Made by a program: the position numbers and the translations under genes. Positions 1 through 8,435 of a DNA stretch of 64,000 bases are shown piece by piece. The notes below the pieces were generated by a model. That model saw nothing but the letters and a program-made list of their open reading frames with translations, was not told the origin of the DNA and searched no databases. Source of the DNA: BS750m-G4 sp964472195 (lineage in GTDB: Bacteria > Bacteroidota > Ignavibacteria > Tepidaquicellales > Tepidaquicellaceae); contig CAYYJH010000003.1 of NCBI GenBank assembly GCA_964472195.1, positions 1-64,000 of the forward strand. The letters run 5' to 3'. Positions within the stretch are counted from its first letter, which is position 1, and each line of letters begins with the position of its first letter.

Positions 1-1
1 T

Positions 2-17
2 TGTTTCACGTGAAACA
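2..17. promoter_or_regulatory. parS: parS centromere-like site (ParB binding)
   Basis: The 16-mer TGTTTCACGTGAAACA is a perfect palindrome and an exact match to the widely conserved chromosomal parS consensus bound by ParB. Such sites cluster near the replication origin, often beside mnmG (gidA), which follows here. The site lies at the very edge of the window, so parA/parB may lie just outside. I saw no second exact copy in the window. Confidence 0.85.
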
Positions 18-289
18 TCGCACAAGCGTTGTTAAAACAGTTGTTTATCTTTGTTTCTTGTGTTACATTGTCATTCCAAATAAGTGTACCTCTATAAACA
101 TTTTTAATTTAGTTCTTATGATACTCTGCAAAGTGTTTACTCCTCAATATTACTATTTACTCCAATATATGAACTCCTATTCTTAAATGCCTTAGTGCCC
201 TTGTAGCAATACACATTTACTTTCTATAGAAATTTCATTGCATAGAAAATATTATTTAAAAAATTTACTTTGCACATTACGAATTTTCT

Positions 290-2185
290 ATGAAAAAGTA
301 TTATGACATAGTAGTGATAGGCGCAGGTCATGCTGGCATAGAAGCATCGCTAGCCGCAGCAAAAATGGGGTGCACCGTTGGTTTATTTACAATGGACGTT
401 AATGCCGTTGGAAGAATGAGCTGCAATCCCGCAATTGGTGGAACAGCGAAGGGACATCTCGTCCGGGAAATTGATGCGTTGGGCGGTGTGATGGGTAAGA
501 TTGCTGATATGACAGGTATTCAATTTAAAATGCTTAATAAATCAAAAGGTCCTGCCGTCTGGTCGCCCCGCTGTCAATCAGATAAAAAACTTTATTCCAT
601 TGAAGCAGCAAAATTGATAACAGAACAAGATGACATTGATCTTATACAGGACATGGTGAATTATATAATAGTTGAAAAAGGTAACACCGGTTCACCATAC
701 TATGTTAAAGGGATTAGAACTGTACTGGGACGTGAAGTTGAATGCAATTGTATAATAATTACATCCGGAACATTCCTGAACGCTATAATGCATACCGGTA
801 AAACAACAACTGTCGGTGGAAGAATGGGGGAAGATTCTGCAATCGGATTGACCGAAAGTCTTACTAACATTGGTTTTAAAACAGGACGGCTGAAAACAGG
901 AACACCACCCCGACTTGATATTAACACTATTGATTTTTCAAAAACAGAAGTTCAGTCAGGCGACAAGAACCCACAACCATTTTCACATAACATCAATGGT
1001 AAGTTCCCCATACAACAACAGGTGGATTGTTATTTAACACATACAAACGAGAGAACACACGAAATCTTAAGAACCGGTTTTGAAGATTCACCTCTTTTTT
1101 CCGGGAGAATAAAGGGCGCAGGTCCCAGATACTGTCCCTCAATTGAAGATAAAATATCAAGGTTTTCCGACAAGCCTCGCCACCAAATATTTCTCGAACC
1201 GGAAACACTGAATGGTAATACAATATATATGAACGGCTTCTCAACAAGTCTTCCGCTCGAAGTACAAAAAAAAGCTGCCCGTACTGTTAGGGGTTTAGAA
1301 AATGTCGTGCTTGTTAAAGAGGGCTATGCCGTCGAATATGATTTTCTCCCAACACACCAGATAAAATTGTCTCTTGAAACTAAATTGGTTTCCGGATTAT
1401 TTACAGCCGGACAGATTAATGGAACATCCGGATACGAGGAAGCCGCAGGTCAGGGGATCGTTGCCGGTATAAATGCTGTTCAAAAACTCAAAAACAAGGA
1501 ACCGCTAATTCTTAAAAGAAGCGAGGCTTACATCGGTGTACTAATAGACGACCTCATTAATAAGTGTCCCGATGAACCTTACCGTATGTTTACCTCAAGT
1601 GCAGAGTATCGACTCATCTTAAGACAGGACAATGCTGACTTGCGTCTCATGGAAAAAGGTTACTCTTATGGATTGATTAATAGTGAGTCTATCAAAACAC
1701 TTAAAGAAAAAAAGGATTTAATAAAAGAGGGTATTAATTATTTCACGATGAACACTATTAGTCCTAAAATTGTTAATGATTATATGCTATCAAAAAAAAC
1801 TAATCCTATCAATCAAAACGAATTCATCTCAAATCTAATAAAAAGAAATCAGGTAAAGCTATGTGAGTTATTAAGATTAGAGGTATTCAAAGACAATTCG
1901 TTACTAAAGAGAATATCTAATAATCCAGAAGCAATCAATCAAATAGAAATAGAAATTAAATATAATGGATACATACAAAGACAAAACAAGCAAGTCGAGA
2001 CCTTCAATAAAAACGAAGGCGTAAGAATTCCGAAAGATTTTAATTATGAAAAAATTAAATCTATATCTTCAGAAGCTCTTTACAAACTTAAAACAATAAA
2101 ACCACAATCAATCGGTCAGGCAGCCCGCATTGCAGGTGTTAGACCTACTGATATTTCAGCAATTATGATTTATATGAGGGGTTAA
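290..2185 (+). CDS. mnmG: tRNA uridine 5-carboxymethylaminomethyl modification enzyme MnmG
   Basis: MnmG (GidA) works with MnmE to install the carboxymethylaminomethyl group on U34 of tRNAs, using FAD, NADH and a folate C1 donor. At 631 residues it has the usual length. The N-terminal FAD-binding motif IGAGHAGIEAS is at about residues 10-20, followed by the family signatures MSCNPAIGGTAKGHLVREID and a GTFLNA segment. The C-terminal region that contacts MnmE and tRNA is present (ARIAGVRPTDISAIMIY at the end). The ATG start lies 289 bases from a parS site, and no Shine-Dalgarno is obvious. msrA begins 2 bases after the stop, so the two are probably cotranscribed. Confidence 0.96.
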   Translation: MKKYYDIVVIGAGHAGIEASLAAAKMGCTVGLFTMDVNAVGRMSCNPAIGGTAKGHLVREIDALGGVMGKIADMTGIQFKMLNKSKGPAVWSPRCQSDKKLYSIEAAKLITEQDDIDLIQDMVNYIIVEKGNTGSPYYVKGIRTVLGREVECNCIIITSGTFLNAIMHTGKTTTVGGRMGEDSAIGLTESLTNIGFKTGRLKTGTPPRLDINTIDFSKTEVQSGDKNPQPFSHNINGKFPIQQQVDCYLTHTNERTHEILRTGFEDSPLFSGRIKGAGPRYCPSIEDKISRFSDKPRHQIFLEPETLNGNTIYMNGFSTSLPLEVQKKAARTVRGLENVVLVKEGYAVEYDFLPTHQIKLSLETKLVSGLFTAGQINGTSGYEEAAGQGIVAGINAVQKLKNKEPLILKRSEAYIGVLIDDLINKCPDEPYRMFTSSAEYRLILRQDNADLRLMEKGYSYGLINSESIKTLKEKKDLIKEGINYFTMNTISPKIVNDYMLSKKTNPINQNEFISNLIKRNQVKLCELLRLEVFKDNSLLKRISNNPEAINQIEIEIKYNGYIQRQNKQVETFNKNEGVRIPKDFNYEKIKSISSEALYKLKTIKPQSIGQAARIAGVRPTDISAIMIYMRG

Positions 2186-2187
2186 CT

Positions 2188-2895
2188 ATGGATTTAGATT
2201 TAAAATCAAATATCTCTTTCAGATTAACAAAGAAATACTTAACAATTTTTCTTTCTGTATCTCTTTTTTCTTTGCTTAGTTGTTCAACACAAAAGGTTCA
2301 ACAAAAACTTCAATCAAAAAATGAATACAATCCAATGAATAGAAATTTAGATACTGCAATACTTGGAGCGGGTTGCTTCTGGTGTGTGGAAGCTGTATTC
2401 CAAAATTTAAAAGGTGTTCAAAAAGTTGAATCCGGTTATACAGGTGGACACGTGAAAAATCCTACTTATGAGGAAGTTTGTACTGGTACAACTGGACATG
2501 CAGAGGTTGCACGAATTATTTTTTATCCCGAGATAATCACCTTTGCGCAATTACTTAAAGTCTTCTGGCACACACATGATCCTACAACGCTCAATAGACA
2601 AGGAGCAGATGTTGGTACACAATACCGCTCTGTAATTTTCTATCACAATGATGAACAAAGAAAGACCGCTGAGGAAAGCAAGCAGCGAACCGATTCATCT
2701 GGACTGTGGGCTGATCCAATCATAACAGAAATAAGTCCCCTTGGAGAATTTTATTTAGCCGAAGACTATCATCAAAATTATTATGATAACAACCCTAATC
2801 AACCTTACTGCTCAATGGTGATAGCTTCCAAACTTCAAAAATTCTTTAAGGAATTTGGATACTTACTAAAAGTTAAAGGTAAAAATGATAAATAG
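2188..2895 (+). CDS. msrA: Peptide methionine sulfoxide reductase MsrA, predicted lipoprotein
   Basis: MsrA reduces the S-epimer of methionine sulfoxide in damaged proteins. The catalytic motif GCFWC is at residues 62-66 (nucleophile Cys63), followed by the family segments YTGGHVKNPTYEEVCTGTTGHAE and DVGTQYRS. A hydrophobic N-terminal segment (about residues 18-30) ends in the lipobox LLSC, with the lipidated cysteine at residue 32. The enzyme is therefore predicted to be a lipoprotein acting outside the cytoplasm. It starts 2 bases after mnmG. No MsrB domain is fused and no msrB is seen nearby. Confidence 0.93.
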   Translation: MDLDLKSNISFRLTKKYLTIFLSVSLFSLLSCSTQKVQQKLQSKNEYNPMNRNLDTAILGAGCFWCVEAVFQNLKGVQKVESGYTGGHVKNPTYEEVCTGTTGHAEVARIIFYPEIITFAQLLKVFWHTHDPTTLNRQGADVGTQYRSVIFYHNDEQRKTAEESKQRTDSSGLWADPIITEISPLGEFYLAEDYHQNYYDNNPNQPYCSMVIASKLQKFFKEFGYLLKVKGKNDK

Positions 2896-2911
2896 CAATC
2901 AAAGGTAATAA

Positions 2912-3799
2912 ATGACTACTAAGAATTATGATACAAAAGCAACCCCGTTAACTCCGTACATTGTCATACTTGGAACCGCCCAAGATGGTGGTTACCCACA
3001 GGCAGGTTGTAAAAATGACTGCTGTAAAGAGGCATGGAATAATCCAACGTTAAGAAGGCTGGTTACTTCATTAGCCATAATAGACCCCGCGACAAAAGAA
3101 AGATGGCTCATCGATATCACACCCGATTTCAAAGAACAGTTCCATATTTTAGAAGAGCTTTCACCAAGCCCACACAAAAACTTCCTATCAGGAATTTTTC
3201 TAACGCACGGACATATCGGTCATTATACCGGGTTGATTAACTTAGGTCGAGAGGTTATGAACACTCATGAGGTTGATGTTTTTTCTATGCCAATGATGCT
3301 TAAGTGTCTCAAAGCAAATGTACCCTGGAATCAATTGATTAAACAAAATAATATTAAGTTAAAACCATTAAAAAACAACACTTCTGTAACCCTAAACAAA
3401 ATAATCAACATTGTTCCTTTTCTTGTACCTCACCGAGATGAACTAACAGAAACGATAGGCTACGAAGTGACTGGTCCCAACAAGACAGTTGCCTTTATCC
3501 CGGATGTTGATAAATGGAATGAAAAAATTTCAAAAAGAGTCATTGCTGCCGATATTGCTCTTATTGATGGTACTTTCTTTGACAAGAATGATTTATCCAA
3601 AAGAAATTTAAATGAAGTCAGACACCCATTTATTACCGAAAGCTTAAAGTTGTTCTTTCAATACCACCATAAAGTTAAAATACACTTTATTCACTTCAAC
3701 CACACAAATTCCGTTATAAAGCTAAATAGCAAAGAACACAGAAAAGTTATACAATCGGGATTCCAAATAGCCTGCGAGAAACAAATTATAAAATTGTAA
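2912..3799 (+). CDS. PqqB-like metallo-beta-lactamase-fold hydrolase
   Basis: This 295-residue protein resembles the PqqB-like branch of the MBL fold. It opens with ILGTAQDGGYPQAGC and a Cys-rich segment (CKNDCCKEAW), then has the metal motif THGHIGHYTGL at about residues 95-105. The usual HxHxDH becomes HxHxGH, so the metal site may be incomplete or altered. Later elements (VPHRDE, FIPDVDKW, LIDGTFF, HFIHFNHTN) fit the MBL pattern. No other pqq genes are visible, so a role in PQQ synthesis is unlikely; related stand-alone proteins are common and uncharacterised. It follows msrA by 16 bases and could share its transcript. The substrate is unknown. Confidence 0.75.
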   Translation: MTTKNYDTKATPLTPYIVILGTAQDGGYPQAGCKNDCCKEAWNNPTLRRLVTSLAIIDPATKERWLIDITPDFKEQFHILEELSPSPHKNFLSGIFLTHGHIGHYTGLINLGREVMNTHEVDVFSMPMMLKCLKANVPWNQLIKQNNIKLKPLKNNTSVTLNKIINIVPFLVPHRDELTETIGYEVTGPNKTVAFIPDVDKWNEKISKRVIAADIALIDGTFFDKNDLSKRNLNEVRHPFITESLKLFFQYHHKVKIHFIHFNHTNSVIKLNSKEHRKVIQSGFQIACEKQIIKL

Positions 3800-4123
3800 A
3801 TTTCAAACACAAAAGTCACCCTTCGTGTCTGGTCGCTTCTGTTACTTTGTTTCTCCAAAATGTTGCTCAAGTAACTATTACCTCACTCAGTAGTAATTTT
3901 AACAATTCAATCCCTGCAAGCATTTTCCTATACACCTAAATCAAGTTTTAAGATATTCAAGGTTTTTAAATTTTTAGGCGTATCCATTCATAATCCTTTA
4001 CAAATTTCTTTTATAAATCTCTTTTTATTAAATTTACTATGCAAACGAGATTTTATATATTCGTTAAAATCTTTTCATTAATGCGCGAAAAGAAAACTCA
4101 AGAACCTCAACCAATATTATTCT
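3800..4123. other. Intergenic stretch with no recognised gene
   Basis: These 324 bases separate the PqqB-like gene from the isochorismatase-like gene. I see no credible reading frame, tRNA or strong terminator. Only a 5-bp ATTAC/GTAAT inverted repeat is visible near 3877-3897, which is too weak to call. The promoter of the downstream trio probably lies here, but I could not pick out a convincing box. Confidence 0.5.
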
Positions 4124-4561
4124 ATGAAAGAAAATTATTTTACAGTAGAATCAATTGACGATAAATCTTCCGAGATGTTAAACGAATTGAGACTTCAAAG
4201 TGACAGAAGAAACATTATCTTCAAACCAAAAGAATCAGCACTTTTAGTAATCGATGCACAGAAATATTTTTTTGATAANNNNNNNNNNNNNNNNNNNNNN
4301 NNNNNNNNNNNNNNNNNNNNNNNNNNNNNNNNNNNNNNNNNNNNNNNNNNNNNNNNNNNNNNNNNNNNNNNNNNNNNNAATCTTTGCTGTGAGACAACTG
4401 CTCGCTCTGCTTTTGTCAGGGGCTTCTCTGTTTTTTTCACAATCGATGGAACTGCCACATACAGTGAAGAATTTCACAGGGCAACCTTACTTAATTTATC
4501 GTATGGCTTTGCAACCCCGGTTCTTTGTAAAGATATCGTAAAATATATTATTGGTAAATAG
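4124..4561 (+). CDS. Isochorismatase-family (cysteine hydrolase) protein, interrupted by assembly gap
   Basis: The N-terminal part contains ESALLVIDAQKYFFD, the first strand and acidic residue of the isochorismatase/nicotinamidase fold. The part after the gap contains NLCCETTARSAFVRGFSVFFTIDGTATYSEEFHRA, matching the family pattern around the catalytic cysteine and the following TARxA helix. The middle is hidden by 100 Ns (4279-4378), so the true length is unknown; the family is usually about 180-220 residues, and more than 34 residues may be missing. The frame happens to stay open across the gap. It ends 2 bases before the flavoprotein gene, forming a tight trio with it and the radical SAM gene. 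The substrate is unknown. Confidence 0.75.
   Translation: MKENYFTVESIDDKSSEMLNELRLQSDRRNIIFKPKESALLVIDAQKYFFDXXXXXXXXXXXXXXXXXXXXXXXXXXXXXXXXXXNLCCETTARSAFVRGFSVFFTIDGTATYSEEFHRATLLNLSYGFATPVLCKDIVKYIIGK
4279..4378. other. Assembly gap (100 Ns)
   Basis: Exactly 100 undetermined bases, the usual placeholder for a scaffold gap of unknown size. It falls inside the isochorismatase-family gene, so both the length and the intactness of that gene are unproven. Confidence 0.98.
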
Positions 4562-4563
4562 AA

Positions 4564-5445
4564 ATGAATGATGTTGCTATCATCGGAGCGGGACCCGCGG
4601 GATTATCAGCGGCAGTTCAATTGAAACGTTACAACACTGATATTTTACTATTCGAAAAAAATCTTGTTGGAGGACTTTTACGAAATGCAAACCTGGTGGA
4701 AAACTATCCGGGGTTTGGTGATGGCATTAGCGGAATAGAGCTTGTTGAACAATTCTCAAGACATCTAGATAAAACAGGTTTAAAAGTTAATTACGAAGAA
4801 GTGAAGGAGATTGACTACAGTAAAGAAAAATTTTTTGTTAAAACAAATAATGAGAACACTGCCTGTAAAATTGTTGTTATAGCAACGGGTACTAAACCCC
4901 AAAAAATACCAGGACTCAAAATTACTGAAGAGATTTGCAAACTTATTTTTTATGAAATTTATCCAATTTTAAAAGTACAAAACAAAAACATTGCTATTAT
5001 TGGTGCTGGTGATGCTGCGTTCGATTACGCATTAAACCTTGCACGGTTCAACAAAGTAACAATTTTGAACAGGGGAAATGAGACAAGTTGTCTCTCTCTC
5101 TTATGGGAAAGAGCAATTAAGAATGAAAACATCTTTTATAATAAAAATACTGCGGTAACAAGTATCAAACAAGACAACGGTGAATTGGCAATATCTTACT
5201 GCGATGGAAAAGGTGAACACGTGATGATTTTTTCCTATCTCGTTGTTGCAATCGGAAGAAATCCAAATTTGGATTTAATAAGCACTAACCTTAGAAAAAA
5301 TCTGGGCAAATTGCAAAAATCAAAATCTCTTTTTATAATTGGAGACGCAAAAAATGATATTTACAGACAAACAGCTATTGCTACAGGGGATGGTATTAAA
5401 GCCGCTATGGAAATACATAGAAAACTTAACGGAAAAAATTCATGA
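4564..5445 (+). CDS. Thioredoxin-reductase-like FAD/NAD(P) oxidoreductase lacking the CxxC redox pair
   Basis: This 293-residue flavoprotein has the FAD motif IIGAGPAGLSA at residues 6-16, the TrxB-like segment VENYPGFG, an ATGTKP hinge, a second dinucleotide motif IIGAGDAAFDYA for NAD(P)H, and the C-terminal FIIGDAKND motif. Where thioredoxin reductase carries CATC just before the second motif there is only a single cysteine (EEICKLIF). It is therefore not a thioredoxin reductase and more likely passes electrons directly to a partner protein. Its stop codon overlaps the start of the radical SAM gene by 4 bases, so translational coupling is likely and the radical SAM enzyme is a candidate electron acceptor (inference). 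Confidence 0.8.
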   Translation: MNDVAIIGAGPAGLSAAVQLKRYNTDILLFEKNLVGGLLRNANLVENYPGFGDGISGIELVEQFSRHLDKTGLKVNYEEVKEIDYSKEKFFVKTNNENTACKIVVIATGTKPQKIPGLKITEEICKLIFYEIYPILKVQNKNIAIIGAGDAAFDYALNLARFNKVTILNRGNETSCLSLLWERAIKNENIFYNKNTAVTSIKQDNGELAISYCDGKGEHVMIFSYLVVAIGRNPNLDLISTNLRKNLGKLQKSKSLFIIGDAKNDIYRQTAIATGDGIKAAMEIHRKLNGKNS

Positions 5446-6386
5446 AAATAATTGCCAAAACAGGAAAAGAAGATTTAGCAATTGTATATGTAGCCGAAAC
5501 AAATAATGGAAATCAGATAGAATTTGTAGAGTCCCTTCAGCCCCCAATACCAAGAGAAAAGAAATGGATTTTAATAGTTTCAACATTGTTCGGGTGTCCA
5601 GTTGAATGCCGCTTCTGTGATGCGGGTAGTTTTTATGAGGGAAAACTTTGTGAAGATGAAATAATCTCCCAAATAGATTTCCTCGTCAGGCAAAGGTTCC
5701 CAAACGGAATTATACCTGTCGAAAAATTCAAGATTCAGTTCGCAAGACTGGGAGAACCATCCTTCAATCAAAACGTTCTCAGCGTTCTTGAGAGATTACC
5801 TGGTCTTTATGAAGCACCAGGTCTTTTGCCATCACTTTCTACCGTTGCACCTTATGGAACAGACAGATTTTTCGAAAGATTATTAAGAATAAAAAATTTA
5901 ATATATCCTCAAAGATTTCAGTTCCAGTTTTCAATCCATACTACCGATGAAAGCAAAAGAGATTGGTTAATTCCTATGAAAAAATGGGATTTCAAAAAAA
6001 TGGCGGAGTACGGGAAGAAGTTTTATAACAAAGATGGATTGAAAATATCCCTTAATTTTGCTTTATCGAGTCACAACTTAATAGATCCGTTTATTCTTTT
6101 AAGATATTTCAATCCGGAAATTTTCTTGATAAAGTTAACCCCGGTAAATCCTACTTATAATGCAACAAAAAACAATATCGCCTCAATAAATCCCCAACAA
6201 GAAGGGGGTGAATTAGTTAAGTCATTTCAAGCTGCGGGATATGAAGTTAAAGTTAGCGTAGGTGAATTCGAAGAAAATTATATTGGGAGTAATTGTGGAC
6301 AATTCATTACTACATATAATAAATCACGGGAAAAAATAGAGGGGGCATATACTTATGAATTGCAGAAAAATGATAATTTGACTTAA
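5442..6386 (+). CDS. Radical SAM protein, RlmN/Cfr-like core without the N-terminal domain
   Basis: The radical SAM cluster motif is Cys52, Cys56 and Cys59 (CPVECRFC). Downstream segments resemble RlmN/Cfr: FSIHTTDESKRDWLIPM, then LKISLNFALSSHNLID and IKLTPVNPT. A cysteine in the context SNCGQF (Cys285) lines up with the conserved ACGQL cysteine that is methylated in RlmN. At 314 residues it is shorter than RlmN and lacks the usual N-terminal helical domain, so it is probably not the housekeeping 23S rRNA/tRNA methylase. It overlaps the upstream flavoprotein gene by 4 bases. The substrate is unknown, and methyl transfer to RNA or a small molecule is possible. Confidence 0.78.
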   Translation: MKIIAKTGKEDLAIVYVAETNNGNQIEFVESLQPPIPREKKWILIVSTLFGCPVECRFCDAGSFYEGKLCEDEIISQIDFLVRQRFPNGIIPVEKFKIQFARLGEPSFNQNVLSVLERLPGLYEAPGLLPSLSTVAPYGTDRFFERLLRIKNLIYPQRFQFQFSIHTTDESKRDWLIPMKKWDFKKMAEYGKKFYNKDGLKISLNFALSSHNLIDPFILLRYFNPEIFLIKLTPVNPTYNATKNNIASINPQQEGGELVKSFQAAGYEVKVSVGEFEENYIGSNCGQFITTYNKSREKIEGAYTYELQKNDNLT

Positions 6387-6421
6387 TTTATTTTACTGGT
6401 TAGTAAATACTTTATTTTGAA

Positions 6422-7456
6422 TCAACTCGGAAGTTCAATTTTTAAATACTCACTTAACTTCTTTACAAGCTGTTTGTTTTCCCCCGGCCGACCAACGCTT
6501 ACACGCAGTCCTTTTTCTATTCCAAAAGGTCCCAGGTCTCTTACTATAATTCCATTATCCAGAAGATACTGTTTTAATTCTTCTTTTTCGGATAGACTAT
6601 TAAATTCTATGCAAATGAAATTGCTTTGTGTGGGAGTCACATTAAACCCAAAATCTTCAAATGCTCCACAAAGAAATGTTCTTTCTTTATCATTTATTGA
6701 TACGCTCTTCTTCACAAATTCATGGTCGTCAAGAGCTGCTAACGCCGCTACATGTGCAAGACTATTTATCGAGAAAGGTGTTTTGTTTTGTATTAACAAA
6801 TTTTTGGTTTGGGGGTGCGTAATTGCATATCCTATCCTAAGACCTGCAAGCCCATAAATCTTTGAAAAAGTTCTTAATACAATCAAATTCGGGTATGACT
6901 TTTGTAACTGTAATGAGTTAGGATAACTTGTATCGCTTACATATTCAACATAAGCTTCATCGTTAACAACATATATCTCGGGGGGTAAGGTATTTAATAA
7001 TTCTCGTAGAGAATCGTGCGAAATAATCGTCCCGGTTGGATTGTTAGGGTTAGCAATAAATATTAATTTTGTCTTATCTGTAACTAAAGAAATTATGTTA
7101 TCTACACTTACAGTATTATTAACAAGTTTAGCAAACTTACACTCTTTCCTGTGAATCCCGGCTAATAATTTATATGCAACAAAAGTTTTTTCCGAGGTCA
7201 CTACATTTTCCGCAAAACCGACAAATGCCTTTACCGCCATATCCATAACCTCTACTGAACCCGCTGCAATCACAACATTATCTTGTGTTACATCGTATTT
7301 TTTTGCTATCTTGTCTTTTAAATCTTCATGAAATACATCGGGGTATCTAAATACAAGATGATAGTTTTTCTCTATAGCCCTGAGGGCAAAGGGTGAAGCC
7401 CCAAAAGGATTTTCGTTTTGTGATAGCTTGACAATTTTTTCTCTTTCTGTTTTCAT
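6422..7456 (-). CDS. Class I/II PLP aminotransferase, HisC-like; possible aromatic aminotransferase
   Basis: This 344-residue fold-type I aminotransferase has NPNNPTG, VNDEAYVEY and the PLP-lysine segment RTFSKIYGLAGLRIGY, all typical of histidinol-phosphate aminotransferase relatives. Homologues of this type often transaminate aromatic amino acids. No other histidine-synthesis genes are nearby. It is the last gene of a 14-gene minus-strand operon and begins 36 bases after the molybdenum-hydroxylase FAD subunit. In the proposed pathway it would convert tryptophan to indolepyruvate for the IorAB-type oxidoreductase. The aminotransferase assignment is firm; the substrate is inferred from neighbours, and true HisC remains possible. 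Confidence 0.85.
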   Translation of the reverse strand: MKTEREKIVKLSQNENPFGASPFALRAIEKNYHLVFRYPDVFHEDLKDKIAKKYDVTQDNVVIAAGSVEVMDMAVKAFVGFAENVVTSEKTFVAYKLLAGIHRKECKFAKLVNNTVSVDNIISLVTDKTKLIFIANPNNPTGTIISHDSLRELLNTLPPEIYVVNDEAYVEYVSDTSYPNSLQLQKSYPNLIVLRTFSKIYGLAGLRIGYAITHPQTKNLLIQNKTPFSINSLAHVAALAALDDHEFVKKSVSINDKERTFLCGAFEDFGFNVTPTQSNFICIEFNSLSEKEELKQYLLDNGIIVRDLGPFGIEKGLRVSVGRPGENKQLVKKLSEYLKIELPS

Positions 7457-7492
7457 ATTTCATTTAAGGTTTCCGCGGCTTAATATTATTTA

Positions 7493-8374
7493 TTACTTTA
7501 CATCGAATATGCTCTTGCTTATATTGAAAAGAACCTCCTTGCGATACCATGCTGATGCCCGGATATCAGAAATTGGATTTGCATACTCCAACACTTTCCC
7601 AGCAAACTCCTCTGCCTCTGATTTACTAATAGCCGTAAATTCTTTGCCTGTTAAGAAATCACATGCGGTTTTTACAAATTTTATTGTTGGCGCAGCTGAA
7701 CCTATTGCTATTCCTGCATGTGTGATTTTATTGTTCTTATCCGATTGAATGTGGTATGCCAGGGAAACAATAGCACATTCCATTGAATGCCTTGTACCTA
7801 CCTTTGTGAATCCGGAGTGAGCATTTTCACATTCTTTATTAATAGGGATTGTTATACAGCGTAATACCTCGTTGTTTTTCAAATCCGTTTTTCTAACACC
7901 GACAAAAATTTTATCTATTGGAATAACTCTGCTTCCCCCGCTCGATGAAACAATCTCACATTCTGACTTCAGGGCAACCAAAGCACAAGCAATATCTCCT
8001 GCGGGGGATGCCGTACAAATATTTCCCCCAACTGTTGCTACTTGTCTAATTTGTCTCGAAGCATGTTTTATTGCTGCCTCGTTTAAGACAGGGAATTGTT
8101 TCTTTATTGTCTCGTTTGAAATAATTTCACTTGCTGTTACGAGTGCGCCTATCCTGATTCTATTATCTCTTTCTTTAATGGTAGTGAATTGTTTATTGTT
8201 TAATTGAGCTAAATTAATAACAAGGAGCTTTTCGTTCGGTTGTTTTTTTAACTCCACCAACAAATCCGTGTATCCTGCACCAAACCTGTATTCTGTATTC
8301 TTATACTCGTCGATGGTTCTTAATAAATCGTCGAATGTTTCCGGGCTTATTACGTTCGCTACCATGTTATTCAT
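7493..8374 (-). CDS. Molybdenum hydroxylase FAD-binding subunit (xanthine dehydrogenase family, medium chain)
   Basis: This is the FAD-carrying subunit (293 residues) of a xanthine-oxidase-family enzyme. The FAD-contacting motifs YRFGAGYTDL near the N-terminus and TVGGNICTASPAGD in the middle are clear, followed by the CO-dehydrogenase flavoprotein C-terminal domain (GIAIGSAAPTI). It passes electrons from the 2Fe-2S subunit to the outside acceptor. It lies 61 bases after the large subunit gene in the order 2Fe-2S, Mo, FAD, which completes a full heterotrimer. In the proposed pathway the complex would hydroxylate the indole ring at C2. Confidence 0.92.
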   Translation of the reverse strand: MNNMVANVISPETFDDLLRTIDEYKNTEYRFGAGYTDLLVELKKQPNEKLLVINLAQLNNKQFTTIKERDNRIRIGALVTASEIISNETIKKQFPVLNEAAIKHASRQIRQVATVGGNICTASPAGDIACALVALKSECEIVSSSGGSRVIPIDKIFVGVRKTDLKNNEVLRCITIPINKECENAHSGFTKVGTRHSMECAIVSLAYHIQSDKNNKITHAGIAIGSAAPTIKFVKTACDFLTGKEFTAISKSEAEEFAGKVLEYANPISDIRASAWYRKEVLFNISKSIFDVK

Positions 8375-8435
8375 ATTTGTGCTTGATTCTTAGATTTTAC
8401 AATTATTAAAATCTCATATTTTGAAATATTCTTCA

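Noticed and set aside
1..186. Open frame of 61 residues at the left edge
   Set aside because: It reads through the parS palindrome, has no homology I recognise and no ribosome binding site. Treated as non-coding.
4195..4541. Open frames on both strands across the 100-N gap
   Set aside because: They exist only because the Ns cannot contain stops.
6422..7456. Calling the aminotransferase histidinol-phosphate aminotransferase (hisC)
   Set aside because: It is HisC-like by sequence, but no histidine genes are nearby and the operon suggests aromatic transamination. I left the symbol empty.
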